From NCBI GenBank assembly GCA_002371625.1, contig DFFV01000073.1:1-25480 (forward strand): a DNA stretch of 25,480 nucleotides, read 5' to 3'. The notes under the pieces were generated by a model. It was not told where the DNA came from. It did not search any database and worked only from the letters and a program-made list of their open reading frames with translations. Made by a program: the position numbers and the translations under genes. The stretch is from Ruminococcus sp. UBA3767. Lineage in GTDB: Bacteria; Bacillota; Clostridia; Oscillospirales; Ruminococcaceae. Below, piece by piece: positions 15,266-22,470 of the stretch; position 1 is the stretch's first letter; each line of letters begins with the position of its first letter.

Positions 15266-16063
15266 TCAGAACTCAATCTTTGAATAAAGTCCTGCTCCCT
15301 GCATCGAATCCTCCGGCTTTGGCTTTTTATAATCCTTCTCAAAGCTCGTGGTAATGTCAAATCCGCTTGAGCGTGGACGGCTTCTTCTGTCGTTTCTTCT
15401 TCCTCTGCCGCCCTTTCTGTATCCGCCTCTGTCATCAAACTTTCTCGGATTTGTCGAGGATATTATTACCTTTCTGTAAGGCTCTTCACCCTTTGACTGG
15501 CTCGTTACGCCCTCTATCTCGGAAACAGCTGCGTGAACGATGCGTCTTTCATAAGGGTTCATCGGCTCAAGTGCCGAGCTTCTGCCGTTCTTTTTAACGT
15601 TGTTAGCTATCTTTCTTGCAAGCTCCTCAAGCTGAGTTTTTCTTCTCTCCCTGAAGCCGTTGCAGTCAGTAGAGATCCTGAAATAATCCCTGTCTATCCT
15701 GTTGCACGCAAGTGAAGCCAGATACTGCAGCGAATCGAGCAGCTCGCCCTTTTTGCCGAGCATCTCCTCAAATCCGTCCGCATTGACCTCGATCACAGCG
15801 CCGTCCTCTTTCTCCTGAGCCTCAACGCTCACATTTTCCAGCTCCATAGCCTTGAGCACATCAACGATGTACTTCACTGCGATGTCAGTCTTTGTCTCGG
15901 TGTATTCCGCCTCGACCTTTGCCTCGCTCTTGATCTTACCGAAAAGGCTCTTTTTCGGCTCTTCCAGTACGCTGAAGCTGATCTTCTCCTCGCTTACGCC
16001 AAATTCCTTGACAGCCAGTTCCTTAGCTTCTTCTACCGAAGCTGCGGTAAAGATCTGTTTCAT
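15266..16063 (-). CDS. khpB: RNA-binding protein Jag/KhpB
   Basis: Seen: 265 residues with three recognised parts. A Jag_N domain (1-52) carries the KKSLFGK motif. A KH domain (about 60-140) has MLGKKGELLDSLQYL as its GxxG-type loop. An R3H domain (about 145-205) has ERRIVH, where R173 and H177 form the R-x3-H signature. The C-terminal tail (205-235) is Arg/Gly-rich (YRKGGRGRRNDRRSRPR), which should add nonspecific RNA binding and is longer than in Bacillus. Role: with KhpA it forms an RNA chaperone that influences cell division and elongation in Gram-positives. It follows yidC by 119 nt, the conserved order. Start: ATG 16063 with a GGAGAGAGG purine run upstream. The usual next gene, mnmE, is absent here. 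Confidence 0.94.
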   Translation of the reverse strand: MKQIFTAASVEEAKELAVKEFGVSEEKISFSVLEEPKKSLFGKIKSEAKVEAEYTETKTDIAVKYIVDVLKAMELENVSVEAQEKEDGAVIEVNADGFEEMLGKKGELLDSLQYLASLACNRIDRDYFRISTDCNGFRERRKTQLEELARKIANNVKKNGRSSALEPMNPYERRIVHAAVSEIEGVTSQSKGEEPYRKVIISSTNPRKFDDRGGYRKGGRGRRNDRRSRPRSSGFDITTSFEKDYKKPKPEDSMQGAGLYSKIEF

Positions 16064-16182
16064 TTTACCTCTCTCCTCTCGAAATGATTATTTCACAATA
16101 TATCACGGGACCTGTGGGCATTCTGCAGGGCATTTTCACCCTCAGACTTTATAGATGTGTGGCGGTCCCGATGCTGTGCATA

Positions 16183-17787
16183 TCAGTTTTCCTCGCTGCC
16201 GTCTTCCTCATCAGGCTCAATAACGACTGCTTCATCGGGCAGCTCCTCAGTCTCATCATTGTTTGCAGAGTTGTTTTTGCTGCTGTTATTATTGTTATTG
16301 CTGTTATTCTTGTTCTTATTCTTTTTCTTCTTACTCTGATTCTGCGGCTTTGGCTTATCCTCCTGCTCCTCTTCGTCAAGGAACTCCTCATACTCATCGC
16401 CGTATTTCTCAGCCATTCTGCGCCTTGCCTCAGCGATCTTGCGCCTGTTCTCAGCCTGTATCTCAGCCTTGGACATTTTCTTTTCAGGCTCATCGTCATC
16501 ATCGTCAGCAAGCTGCTTTCTTATCTCGGCAGGGCTTTTTCCGTCCTTTTCGAGCTGAGCCTCAGCCATTCTTTCTATCATTGTCTTTTTGCCGTTAGAC
16601 TTATTCTTAGCTCTTTCAGCCTCGACCATAACAGCCACTTTTGCAGGGCTGTAAACTATGTTGAGTATAACTGTCTGGATAAGACCGAAAAGTGAAGAAT
16701 AGCACCAGTAAAGACCGAGTCCCGCAGGATAGCTGAAACCGATCCACAGTGAGAATACAGGCAGGATGATAAATGTTATCTTCATACCCATACCCATAGC
16801 CTTGGCAGCCTCGGGGTTGTTCTTTTTCTGGAATATCTGCGATATGATAGTAACTGCTACCTGGAGAACGAACGAGATAACAGGGATTATCCATGTCATA
16901 TCCTTGAATGAAGGGATAACGCCCATATCAAGTCCGAAGCTCTTATAGTCTATATCCTCGGCAGCCTTTCTTACGCTGTCGGGGAGAATATCGGCATATT
17001 TGCCACCCTCGTTGTTCACAAACGAGAATGTCATCAGCTCGGGACGTGAAGTTGCAAGGTTCTTTGAGATATTCTTTTCATCGAGCATAAATCTGTCGAT
17101 ATCCGGGTGAGCCTTTACAGCCTCCAATATCCTCTTGACCTGCTTATCCTCATCTTTGAGGTTTTTAGCAGCGTTCTTGCAGTTGTCGCTGTCAAGGAAA
17201 TATTCAGAGAAAGCCTCGTATACCTCAGCATCCTTTTTGCCGTCCTTTTCAAACTTGAAAATGAACTTCTCAAAAACGGTCTTGTCCTTTAACTCTTCCT
17301 TTTCGCTGTCCGAAAGTGACAGCTTGTCCAGCTCTTCCTCGATATACTTTGTGTTGTCATCGCTGTGCATATCGCTTGAAACTACATAAAGCCCTGCAAT
17401 AAGGTTATTTGAGTTGTTCAGCTCGTCCTTATCTGCATTTGATATATAAGTAAGCGGTCCGTAGATGATAGGGATAAGCGCAAACAGTATCACCATAGTG
17501 ATTATCATCGGCAGACAGCTTGCCATCGGGTTTACGCCTGCTTTGGCATAAAGTGCCATCTGCTCCTCCTGGAGCTTCTGCTGGTTCTTGCCGTATTTCT
17601 TTTTGAGCTTTTCAAGCTCCGGTGCGAGCATTCCCATCTTTGCAGAGCTTTTCTGCTGCTTTACAGCCATAGGGAACACTATCAGTCTTGTTACGAACGT
17701 AAACAGCAAAAGTGCTATACCATAGTTCTTTACAACATAGTACAGCCCTTTCATTATCCATCCCAAAGGAGTTGCTATTATACCCAT
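16183..17787 (-). CDS. yidC: Membrane protein insertase YidC/OxaA
   Basis: Seen: 534 residues, long for a Gram-positive YidC. The core helices are recognisable: 17-40 with conserved Arg34 in FVTRLIVFPM; a cytoplasmic coiled hairpin (44-85, KQQKSSAKM...QMALYAKAGVNP); 90-115; 296-318; and 335-378 containing FSYPAGLGLYWCYSS. Between the second and third core helices lies an insertion of about 175 residues (118-293), charged and probably extracytoplasmic. The C-terminal tail (385-534) is cytoplasmic and highly charged, ending in a Lys/Asn-rich block (484-510) and an acidic block (511-534). There is no obvious lipoprotein Cys signal at the N-terminus. Role: inserts and folds membrane proteins alone or with Sec. 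Start: ATG 17787 with GGAGG 7 nt upstream. Neighbours yidD and jag confirm identity. Confidence 0.95.
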   Translation of the reverse strand: MGIIATPLGWIMKGLYYVVKNYGIALLLFTFVTRLIVFPMAVKQQKSSAKMGMLAPELEKLKKKYGKNQQKLQEEQMALYAKAGVNPMASCLPMIITMVILFALIPIIYGPLTYISNADKDELNNSNNLIAGLYVVSSDMHSDDNTKYIEEELDKLSLSDSEKEELKDKTVFEKFIFKFEKDGKKDAEVYEAFSEYFLDSDNCKNAAKNLKDEDKQVKRILEAVKAHPDIDRFMLDEKNISKNLATSRPELMTFSFVNNEGGKYADILPDSVRKAAEDIDYKSFGLDMGVIPSFKDMTWIIPVISFVLQVAVTIISQIFQKKNNPEAAKAMGMGMKITFIILPVFSLWIGFSYPAGLGLYWCYSSLFGLIQTVILNIVYSPAKVAVMVEAERAKNKSNGKKTMIERMAEAQLEKDGKSPAEIRKQLADDDDDEPEKKMSKAEIQAENRRKIAEARRRMAEKYGDEYEEFLDEEEQEDKPKPQNQSKKKKNKNKNNSNNNNNSSKNNSANNDETEELPDEAVVIEPDEEDGSEEN

Positions 17788-17819
17788 TCTTATCCTCCGT
17801 TTTCCGTCTTTAATTCATT

Positions 17820-18098
17820 TTATACATCTTTTTCTCTTACTATTATATTCTTTTTTCTTTTCGGTCTGAAATATGACAGCCTCAGCTTGTCCGGAACATA
17901 GTCCACTCCGCCAAGGCTCCACGGATTGCACCTGAGCAATCTCCATACCGTCAGCAAAAGTCCCTTGAAAAAACCATGCTTTGCAAATGCCTGCGCCGAG
18001 TATGCCGAACAGCTCGGGTAGTATTTGCACCTTGCAGGAAACAGCGGGCTTATAAACCTCTGATACAGCCTGACAAAAAAAATACCTATATATTTCAT
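17820..18098 (-). CDS. yidD: Membrane protein insertion efficiency factor YidD
   Basis: Seen: 92 residues. The signature YQRFISPLFPARCKYYPSCSAYS with three cysteines is followed by AFAKHGFFKGLLLTVWRLLRCNPWSLGGVDYVP, the standard YidD sequence, and a basic tail. Role: small membrane-associated protein that supports YidC-dependent insertion. It is 12 nt after rnpA and 32 nt before yidC. Start: ATG 18098 fits the family N-terminus (MKY...); a TTG at 18107 is also in frame. There is no clear Shine-Dalgarno sequence, so translation is probably coupled to rnpA. Confidence 0.95.
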   Translation of the reverse strand: MKYIGIFFVRLYQRFISPLFPARCKYYPSCSAYSAQAFAKHGFFKGLLLTVWRLLRCNPWSLGGVDYVPDKLRLSYFRPKRKKNIIVREKDV

Positions 18099-18110
18099 TA
18101 TCGTCAATAA

Positions 18111-18494
18111 TTATTTTTCCGTCTTATTGCGAGCTGTCTGCTGAGCACCGTCTGCTGCCACAGCCCTGTTCATTTCTTTTATCACTCTTGTGTTTATGAA
18201 CTGTTCAATATCAGTGCTGCTTTTTTCGGCTATACCCTCTCTGCCGACAAATACAATGTCATAGCCTATCGGAAATACCTTTTCCGTATTTCTGTAAGCC
18301 GCCCTGATTATTCTTTTCACCCTGTTTCTCGTCACCGCATTGCCCAGCTTTTTCCCTGCGGTGATGCCAAGTCTGTTATAAGGCGACCTGTTCGGAAAGA
18401 AATGTACACACACCTCTTTGCAGCCCACACGTCTGCCCTTTCTGTAACAGCGCAAAAATCCGCCGTTATCTTTCAGGATAGTTGTAAAAAGCAT
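18111..18494 (-). CDS. rnpA: Ribonuclease P protein component
   Basis: Seen: 127 residues. The basic motif GNAVTRNRVKRIIRAAYRN is the RNA-binding RNR signature; GRRVGCKEVCVHFFPN and RLGITAGKKLGNAV form the preceding strands. A C-terminal Ala/Lys-rich extension follows. Role: protein cofactor of RNase P, helping 5' leader removal from pre-tRNA. It lies between rpmH (216 nt upstream, with a terminator hairpin between) and yidD. Start: ATG 18494; the upstream purine stretch AAGAGAATAAGAG is a weak ribosome site. Confidence 0.95.
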   Translation of the reverse strand: MLFTTILKDNGGFLRCYRKGRRVGCKEVCVHFFPNRSPYNRLGITAGKKLGNAVTRNRVKRIIRAAYRNTEKVFPIGYDIVFVGREGIAEKSSTDIEQFINTRVIKEMNRAVAADGAQQTARNKTEK

Positions 18495-18543
18495 CTCTTA
18501 TTCTCTTATTTTCCACTTTAGTTTCTTACTTTTCCATATAACT

Positions 18544-18584
18544 AAAAACGACCTTACCCTTCAATTATTGAATGGTAAAGGTCG
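18544..18584 (-). terminator. Intrinsic terminator or attenuator between rpmH and rnpA
   Basis: Reading the - strand, GACCTTTACC and TTCAA pair with TTGAA and GGTAAGGTC (one bulged T, one mismatch) and run directly into TTTTT. It lies 127 nt after the rpmH stop and about 50 nt before rnpA, so it should reduce transcription of rnpA-yidD-yidC-jag relative to the ribosomal protein gene. Confidence 0.75.
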
Positions 18585-18710
18585 GTCAGAACGGGGTGTC
18601 GTTAAAAAATACCGATTATTTACCCCTTATGCCCATGAAAATCAAAGGCATTTGCTGTCCTCCGCCCGTTCAGGCGGAAAACAGTAATCTCACAGATCAA
18701 CAGTCAGCGA

Positions 18711-18845
18711 TCAGTAGCTCAGTCTTGCTCTGCCCTTTGCTCTTCTTCTTGCAAGCACCTTTCTGCCGTTAGCAGTTGCCATTCTCTTTCTGAAACCGTG
18801 AACCTTCTGTCTGTGAAGCTTCTTAGGCTGATAAGTTCTCAACAT
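18711..18845 (-). CDS. rpmH: 50S ribosomal protein L34
   Basis: Seen: a 44-residue frame beginning [18 protein letters not shown] and ending [12 protein letters not shown], an essentially canonical L34: basic, with the conserved GF-x-KRM-x-T-x-NGR-x-VLA-x-RR core. Role: small protein of the large ribosomal subunit. Start: ATG 18845 with AAGGAGG 10 nt upstream. It is the first gene of the - strand series and is divergent from dnaA, as in most bacteria. The promoter is at 18964-18993. Confidence 0.97.
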   Translation of the reverse strand: MLRTYQPKKLHRQKVHGFRKRMATANGRKVLARRRAKGRARLSY

Positions 18846-18901
18846 AATAGTCCATCCTCCTTTCAGTGTCTGTCGGGTAATATTTACACAAATATCACGC
18901 C

Positions 18902-18927
18902 GTCAGCTTCAATTTTACAAAGCTGAC
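18902..18927. promoter_or_regulatory. Hairpin in the rpmH leader
   Basis: GTCAGCTT pairs perfectly with AAGCTGAC across a 10-nt AT-rich loop, within the leader between the rpmH promoter and start codon. There is no T tract in the direction of rpmH. It may affect mRNA stability or autoregulation; role unknown. Confidence 0.45.
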
Positions 18928-18963
18928 AAGTGATAACTCTTGACATAGCCCTTGTAAGTTTAC

Positions 18964-18993
18964 ATTATATCTTATTTTATACTCATTTGTCAA
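18964..18993 (-). promoter_or_regulatory. Promoter of rpmH
   Basis: On the - strand, perfect TTGACA (18993-18988), an 18-nt spacer, then perfect TATAAT (18969-18964). It predicts a leader of about 110 nt. The rest of the rpmH-dnaA gap (18846-19341) is AT-rich and holds no gene. Confidence 0.88.
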
Positions 18994-19200
18994 GCCCTTT
19001 TTGCAAAGTTTTTTTCCCTCTCATACAGTCATTTTGCCGTTTTTTAAAGCGCCTTTATTTAATTTTTTGTGTATTTATAATTATGAAATTGTTATAACTA
19101 CAATATATTGTATCTGCTCGCCCTAATAATCACATATTTTGGGACTTTCCCTACCTGTCATTTTGCTCTCAAAAAAATACTATTATTTATATATATATGC

Positions 19201-19229
19201 TTGAAATTTTTCTGCGGTTGTGATATAAT
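19201..19229 (+). promoter_or_regulatory. Promoter of dnaA
   Basis: TTGAAA (19201-19206), a 17-nt spacer, then TATAAT (19224-19229) preceded by TGA, an extended -10. The start would be near 19236, with a leader of about 105 nt. A reverse-strand AAATCAACA-like 9-mer lies just downstream (near 19257-19265) and resembles the origin repeats, so autoregulation by DnaA is conceivable. Confidence 0.8.
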
Positions 19230-19341
19230 TATTTAGAATTGAGCATTGTGCCCTTTTGTTGATTTTCAGCATATTTTCAGGCGCATATACGACAAAAATT
19301 AAACGACAAAAATAAACGACTTCTATTGCGGAGGATCATAT

Positions 19342-20697
19342 ATGGATTCATTCAACGACGTATTTCTTGAAGTGCTCAGCTACTGCCACGACCACAAGAC
19401 CGTGAGCGAGCCGGGCTATAATAAGTGGATAAAGATCCTTGAACCTTATAAATTTGAAAATAACACCGCTTATCTTCTTACGGATTCGGAGTTTACAAAG
19501 AACACTACCGAAACGAATTACGGCAGTATCATCAAGGAAGCCTTTGAAAATGTAATGGGCTTTGAGGTAGATGTAAAGATACTTGTAAAATCAAAAGAAG
19601 AAGAGCCGGAGCCTGAAAATGTGAGCGTTACTCCCGCAAAGTATTCCGAGAACCTCACTAACCTGCTCACCTTTGATAACTTTGTTCAGGGTGAATCCAA
19701 CAAGCTCGCCTTTGCATTTGCAAAGACAGTTGCCAACAGGTATAACAATAACGATGATCTTTCAGATGTTAATACCATGCTTTTCAATCCGCTTATAATC
19801 TACGGCGATTCGGGGCTTGGCAAAACGCACCTGATGAAAGCTATCGAGTATGATGTTAAAAAGAACAATCCCGAGCTGAAGATAGTTTATACAACGGGCG
19901 AGAGCTTTATAAACGAGCTTGTAAAGGCACTTGAAACCAAAAATACCGTCAGCTTCCACGATAAGTACAGAAATGCAGATTATCTGCTGGTAGACGATAT
20001 ACAGACCATTGCAGGAAAGGAAAGGATGCAGGAGGAGTTTTTCCATACCTTCAACGACCTTTACAATGCAGGCAAGCAGATCGTTCTCACCTGCGATATA
20101 CAGCCTTCAAAAATATCCAAGCTGCATGACAGGATACAGTCAAGACTTATCGACGGTATGCAGGTGGATATCACACCGCCTGATCTTGAAACAAGAATGG
20201 CTATCATCAAAAGCAAGGCTGAAAGACTTGATCTTCATCTTTCCGAAAGCGTTACAAGAGTTATCGCCGAAAAGATAAAGAGCAATGTGCGTCAGATAGA
20301 GGGAACTATCAAAAAGATCAAAGCCCTCACCATATATACCAATGAACAGCCTACCATCTCAATGGCGCAGAGAGTCATCAAAGAGATAATGATAGAGGAT
20401 CATCCTGCGGAAATAACCGTTGAAAGAATAATCAGCGATGTTGCCGAAGCCTTTGACGTGACACCGGAGGATATCCTTTCCAAGAGCAGACAAGCTAAGG
20501 TATCGCTTGCAAGAAAGGTCGCTATATACATTATGAAAAATGTAAAAGGCATGACTTTTACCCAGATAGGCGATGCGCTCAATAAGAATCATTCCACTAT
20601 GACTATCCACTTCAACGAAACTGAAAAGCTGCTCAACACAAACAAACCTCTCAAGGATAATGTTGATGATATAATCAAAAATCTCAGGGATAACTGA
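19342..20697 (+). CDS. dnaA: Chromosomal replication initiator DnaA
   Basis: Seen: 451 residues. Domain I is at 1-80, a short acidic linker at 84-100, and the AAA+ domain III at about 108-330 with Walker A GDSGLGKTH (155-163; the usual form is GGVGLGKTH), Walker B YLLVDDI (214-220), DRIQSRL with the arginine-finger region (263-269), ITPPDLETR and sensor II SNVRQIEGT (314-322). Domain IV (about 355-451) binds DNA. R391 aligns with the minor-groove arginine (R399 in E. coli), but the signature loop GGRDHTTV is replaced by NKNHSTMT (414-421). Role: ATP-dependent opening of oriC. Start: ATG 19342 with GGAGG 7 nt upstream. Its position beside rpmH and dnaN confirms identity. The sequence is divergent relative to Bacillus DnaA. 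Confidence 0.97.
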   Translation: MDSFNDVFLEVLSYCHDHKTVSEPGYNKWIKILEPYKFENNTAYLLTDSEFTKNTTETNYGSIIKEAFENVMGFEVDVKILVKSKEEEPEPENVSVTPAKYSENLTNLLTFDNFVQGESNKLAFAFAKTVANRYNNNDDLSDVNTMLFNPLIIYGDSGLGKTHLMKAIEYDVKKNNPELKIVYTTGESFINELVKALETKNTVSFHDKYRNADYLLVDDIQTIAGKERMQEEFFHTFNDLYNAGKQIVLTCDIQPSKISKLHDRIQSRLIDGMQVDITPPDLETRMAIIKSKAERLDLHLSESVTRVIAEKIKSNVRQIEGTIKKIKALTIYTNEQPTISMAQRVIKEIMIEDHPAEITVERIISDVAEAFDVTPEDILSKSRQAKVSLARKVAIYIMKNVKGMTFTQIGDALNKNHSTMTIHFNETEKLLNTNKPLKDNVDDIIKNLRDN

Positions 20698-20720
20698 GAT
20701 AAAATATGGACTTTTAAACT

Positions 20721-21028
20721 TTTTCAACACACTTTTCAACATTTATCCCTTACCGCAAAGCCTTTTGTGTAAGCAGGGTGAAAGATGAGCAAACATTTTT
20801 AACATCCGCTCACCTCTGATAAAAGTTTAAAAGCAGACAGAAACTTACATTTTCCGTCACGATTTTTAACAACGTTTTTAAAACTCAACACACCCTTTTT
20901 CAACATTTCCAACACCGTTTTACACTTTCGGTTTTTCCAACTTTTTTTCAACATTTTACGCCCGCATTTCCCACATCTCCCAAATCCCTTTACAAAATGC
21001 TTTCACCTATCTTCCAACACTTTCAACG
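20721..21028 (+). repeat. Cluster of TTTTCAACA-type 9-mers, candidate DnaA boxes
   Basis: Exact TTTTCAACA occurs at 20721-20729, 20733-20741, 20897-20905 and 20945-20953. Close variants: TTTTTAACA at 20796-20804 and 20863-20871, TTTCCAACA at 20906-20914, CTTCCAACA at 21011-21019 and CTTTCAACG at 21020-21028. All nine read in the same direction; two pairs are directly adjacent and one pair is 12 nt apart. The 9-mer differs from TTATCCACA at positions 3 and 6. Treating them as DnaA sites is inference from position and arrangement. Confidence 0.7.
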
Positions 21029-21080
21029 CCTCTAATACTAATACTGAATAAATAAAAGATATTTATTTATATAAACCACA
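21029..21080. other. Candidate DNA unwinding element with DnaA-trio-like repeats
   Basis: Directly after the last 9-mer, the strand reads CTAATACTAATACTGAATAA, whose complement read 3'-5' is GAT-TAT-GAT-TAT-GAC-TTA, close to the DnaA-trio pattern (3'-GAT-5') of the basal unwinding system described in Bacillus. AT-only sequence (21047-21076, apart from single G/C bases) follows. Confidence 0.6.
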
Positions 21081-21089
21081 CACAATTAC

Positions 21090-21109
21090 CTCGTGAAAAT
21101 AAGCACGAG
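21090..21109 (+). promoter_or_regulatory. Hairpin next to the dnaN ribosome-binding site
   Basis: CTCGTG pairs with CACGAG across an 8-nt A-rich loop, ending a few bases before AAAAGGAG of dnaN. It could influence dnaN translation. A reverse-oriented 8-of-9 match to the origin 9-mer (AGTTGAAAA, 21108-21116) overlaps its right edge. Confidence 0.4.
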
Positions 21110-21129
21110 TTGAAAAGGAGCATAAGATA

Positions 21130-22239
21130 ATGAAATTTACCTGCGAGAAAAAAACTCTTATTGATGCTGTCAATAATGTTTCCAAAGCTATAACCGAGCG
21201 AGCACCCTTTCCTGCACTTGCGGGAATGAGACTTTCTCTGAACAAAACCGAGCTTGAGCTTACAGGATATAATATGGAGATAGGCATAAGAACAGTTATC
21301 AGCGTTGAAAGCTCGGATTACGGCCAGTGTATTATAGATGCAGGACTGTTTTCAAATATGCTCAGAAAAATGCCCGAGGATATCGTTATGATAGAGGTCT
21401 CGGGAAGCTATCAGGTAACTCTTTCAAGCGGCGTGACCACATTTAACCTTATCGCTGCCAATGCCGATGAATACCCCGAGCTTCCGCTGATAAATTCCGA
21501 TGAAAGTATAAAAATACCTCAGAGCGTGCTCAAAAATATGATAGAGCAGTCCGTTTTTGCTGTTGCAACTACGGATATGAAGCCTATACTCAAAGGCGAG
21601 CTTTTTGAGATAGAGGACAATAAGCTGGTGCTTGCAGCTATCGACGGTTACAGACTTGCGGTAAGAAGCGAACCTATCAAATATGACGGCGTTAAAAAAT
21701 TCGTCGTTCCTGCTTCTACCCTTTCTAAAATAACCGAGCTTCTCGGGGACGATCCCGATGAAACAGCAGAGCTTTGCCCTACACTTAAACATATAATTTT
21801 CAACATAAGCGGCTATATGGTGTATTCAAGGCTGCTTGAAGGTGAGTTCCACCCGTATAAGTCGGCTATCCCGACAGAAAGCAAGACCGAAGTGATCGTG
21901 GACAGAAAACAGCTCATAGCTACGCTTGAAAGAACTATGCTCATCATCAATGACAGAGCACCTTCACCTGTTAAATGCTACTTTGAGAACAATAACCTCA
22001 AAATCAACTGCAAGACCTCAATAGGAAAAATTTCCGATGAGATCTCCGCTTCAATGACAGGTCCCGTTATCGAGATAGGCTTTAAGTGCAAGTATCTCCT
22101 TGATCCGCTCAAGGTCATCGACGATGACAGAGTAAAGCTGCAGATGAACGGAAGTCTGCTGCCGATGAAAATAGTTTCCTGCGAGGATAAGGATAATTAT
22201 ACCTACCTTGTTCTCCCCGTAAGACTGCCTAAGGACTAA
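21130..22239 (+). CDS. dnaN: DNA polymerase III beta sliding clamp
   Basis: Seen: 369 residues, typical for the clamp. The N-terminus [21 protein letters not shown] is characteristic, followed by [10 protein letters not shown] (the usual LTATDLEIGI), a TLSSG segment, [10 protein letters not shown] and a C-terminal [10 protein letters not shown] matching the conserved MPVRL end. Three clamp domains of about 120 residues each are implied by length. Role: ring-shaped processivity factor for the replicative polymerase and hub for repair and initiation control. Start: ATG 21130 with AAAAGGAG 8 nt upstream. No clear dnaN promoter was found, so read-through from dnaA across the origin is possible. 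It is followed after 5 nt by yaaA. Confidence 0.97.
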   Translation: MKFTCEKKTLIDAVNNVSKAITERAPFPALAGMRLSLNKTELELTGYNMEIGIRTVISVESSDYGQCIIDAGLFSNMLRKMPEDIVMIEVSGSYQVTLSSGVTTFNLIAANADEYPELPLINSDESIKIPQSVLKNMIEQSVFAVATTDMKPILKGELFEIEDNKLVLAAIDGYRLAVRSEPIKYDGVKKFVVPASTLSKITELLGDDPDETAELCPTLKHIIFNISGYMVYSRLLEGEFHPYKSAIPTESKTEVIVDRKQLIATLERTMLIINDRAPSPVKCYFENNNLKINCKTSIGKISDEISASMTGPVIEIGFKCKYLLDPLKVIDDDRVKLQMNGSLLPMKIVSCEDKDNYTYLVLPVRLPKD

Positions 22240-22244
22240 TAATT

Positions 22245-22466
22245 ATGAAAACTGCCGAAATAAAAATAAAGACCGAGTTCATCAAGCTCGACCAGCTGCT
22301 GAAATTTGCAGGAATGACCGATACGGGCGGTATCGCTAAGGAGATAATCGCCGAGGGAAGAATAAAGGTCGGCGGAGAGGTCTGCACGATGAGGGGCAAA
22401 AAAATAAGGCCCGGCGATAAGGTGCAGATAGATGAGCTTGATACAGAGATAGTCGTTGTGAAATAA
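22245..22466 (+). CDS. yaaA: S4-domain RNA-binding protein YaaA
   Basis: Seen: 73 residues. The S4 fold is visible in [35 protein letters not shown] followed by [12 protein letters not shown]. Known: B. subtilis YaaA, between dnaN and recF, is the same size and is linked to ribosome function. Neighbours are dnaN (5 nt upstream) and recF (4 nt downstream), the conserved order. There is no separate ribosome site of note, so it is probably coupled to dnaN translation. Confidence 0.93.
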   Translation: MKTAEIKIKTEFIKLDQLLKFAGMTDTGGIAKEIIAEGRIKVGGEVCTMRGKKIRPGDKVQIDELDTEIVVVK

Positions 22467-22470
22467 AATT

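Larger units (their letters stand above)
20721..21085. other. Putative replication origin (oriC)
   Basis: The 432-bp dnaA-dnaN gap contains no gene but has the expected origin layout: a series of 9-mers (20721-21028), then a short GC step (CGCCT), then CTAATACTAATACTG trinucleotides and a strongly AT-rich block (21031-21077). Location between dnaA and dnaN, and the change of gene orientation around dnaA, support the call. Canonical TTATCCACA boxes are absent from this gap. Confidence 0.8.

Noticed and set aside
14932..15438. A 168-residue - strand open frame
   Set aside because: It overlaps the end of jag, crosses the jag terminator and the dispersed repeat, and has no plausible start or family.
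16084..16695. A 203-residue hydrophobic + strand frame
   Set aside because: It is the complement of the low-complexity charged tail of yidC; the leucine/valine runs are produced by that strand and are not evidence for a membrane protein.
18585..18710. Possible small RNA gene between rpmH and rnpA
   Set aside because: There is a small CCGCC/GGCGG hairpin, but no promoter, and the region is better explained as the rpmH 3' end ahead of the terminator.
18943..18970. TTGACA with CATTAT about 17 nt later on the + strand between rpmH and dnaA
   Set aside because: It overlaps the much better divergent rpmH promoter, its -10 is poor, and a consensus dnaA promoter exists at 19201-19229.
20721..21028. 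CRISPR array reading of the repeated 9-mers
   Set aside because: Repeats are only 9 nt, spacing is irregular, there are no unique spacers of constant length and no cas genes; the position between dnaA and dnaN fits an origin.
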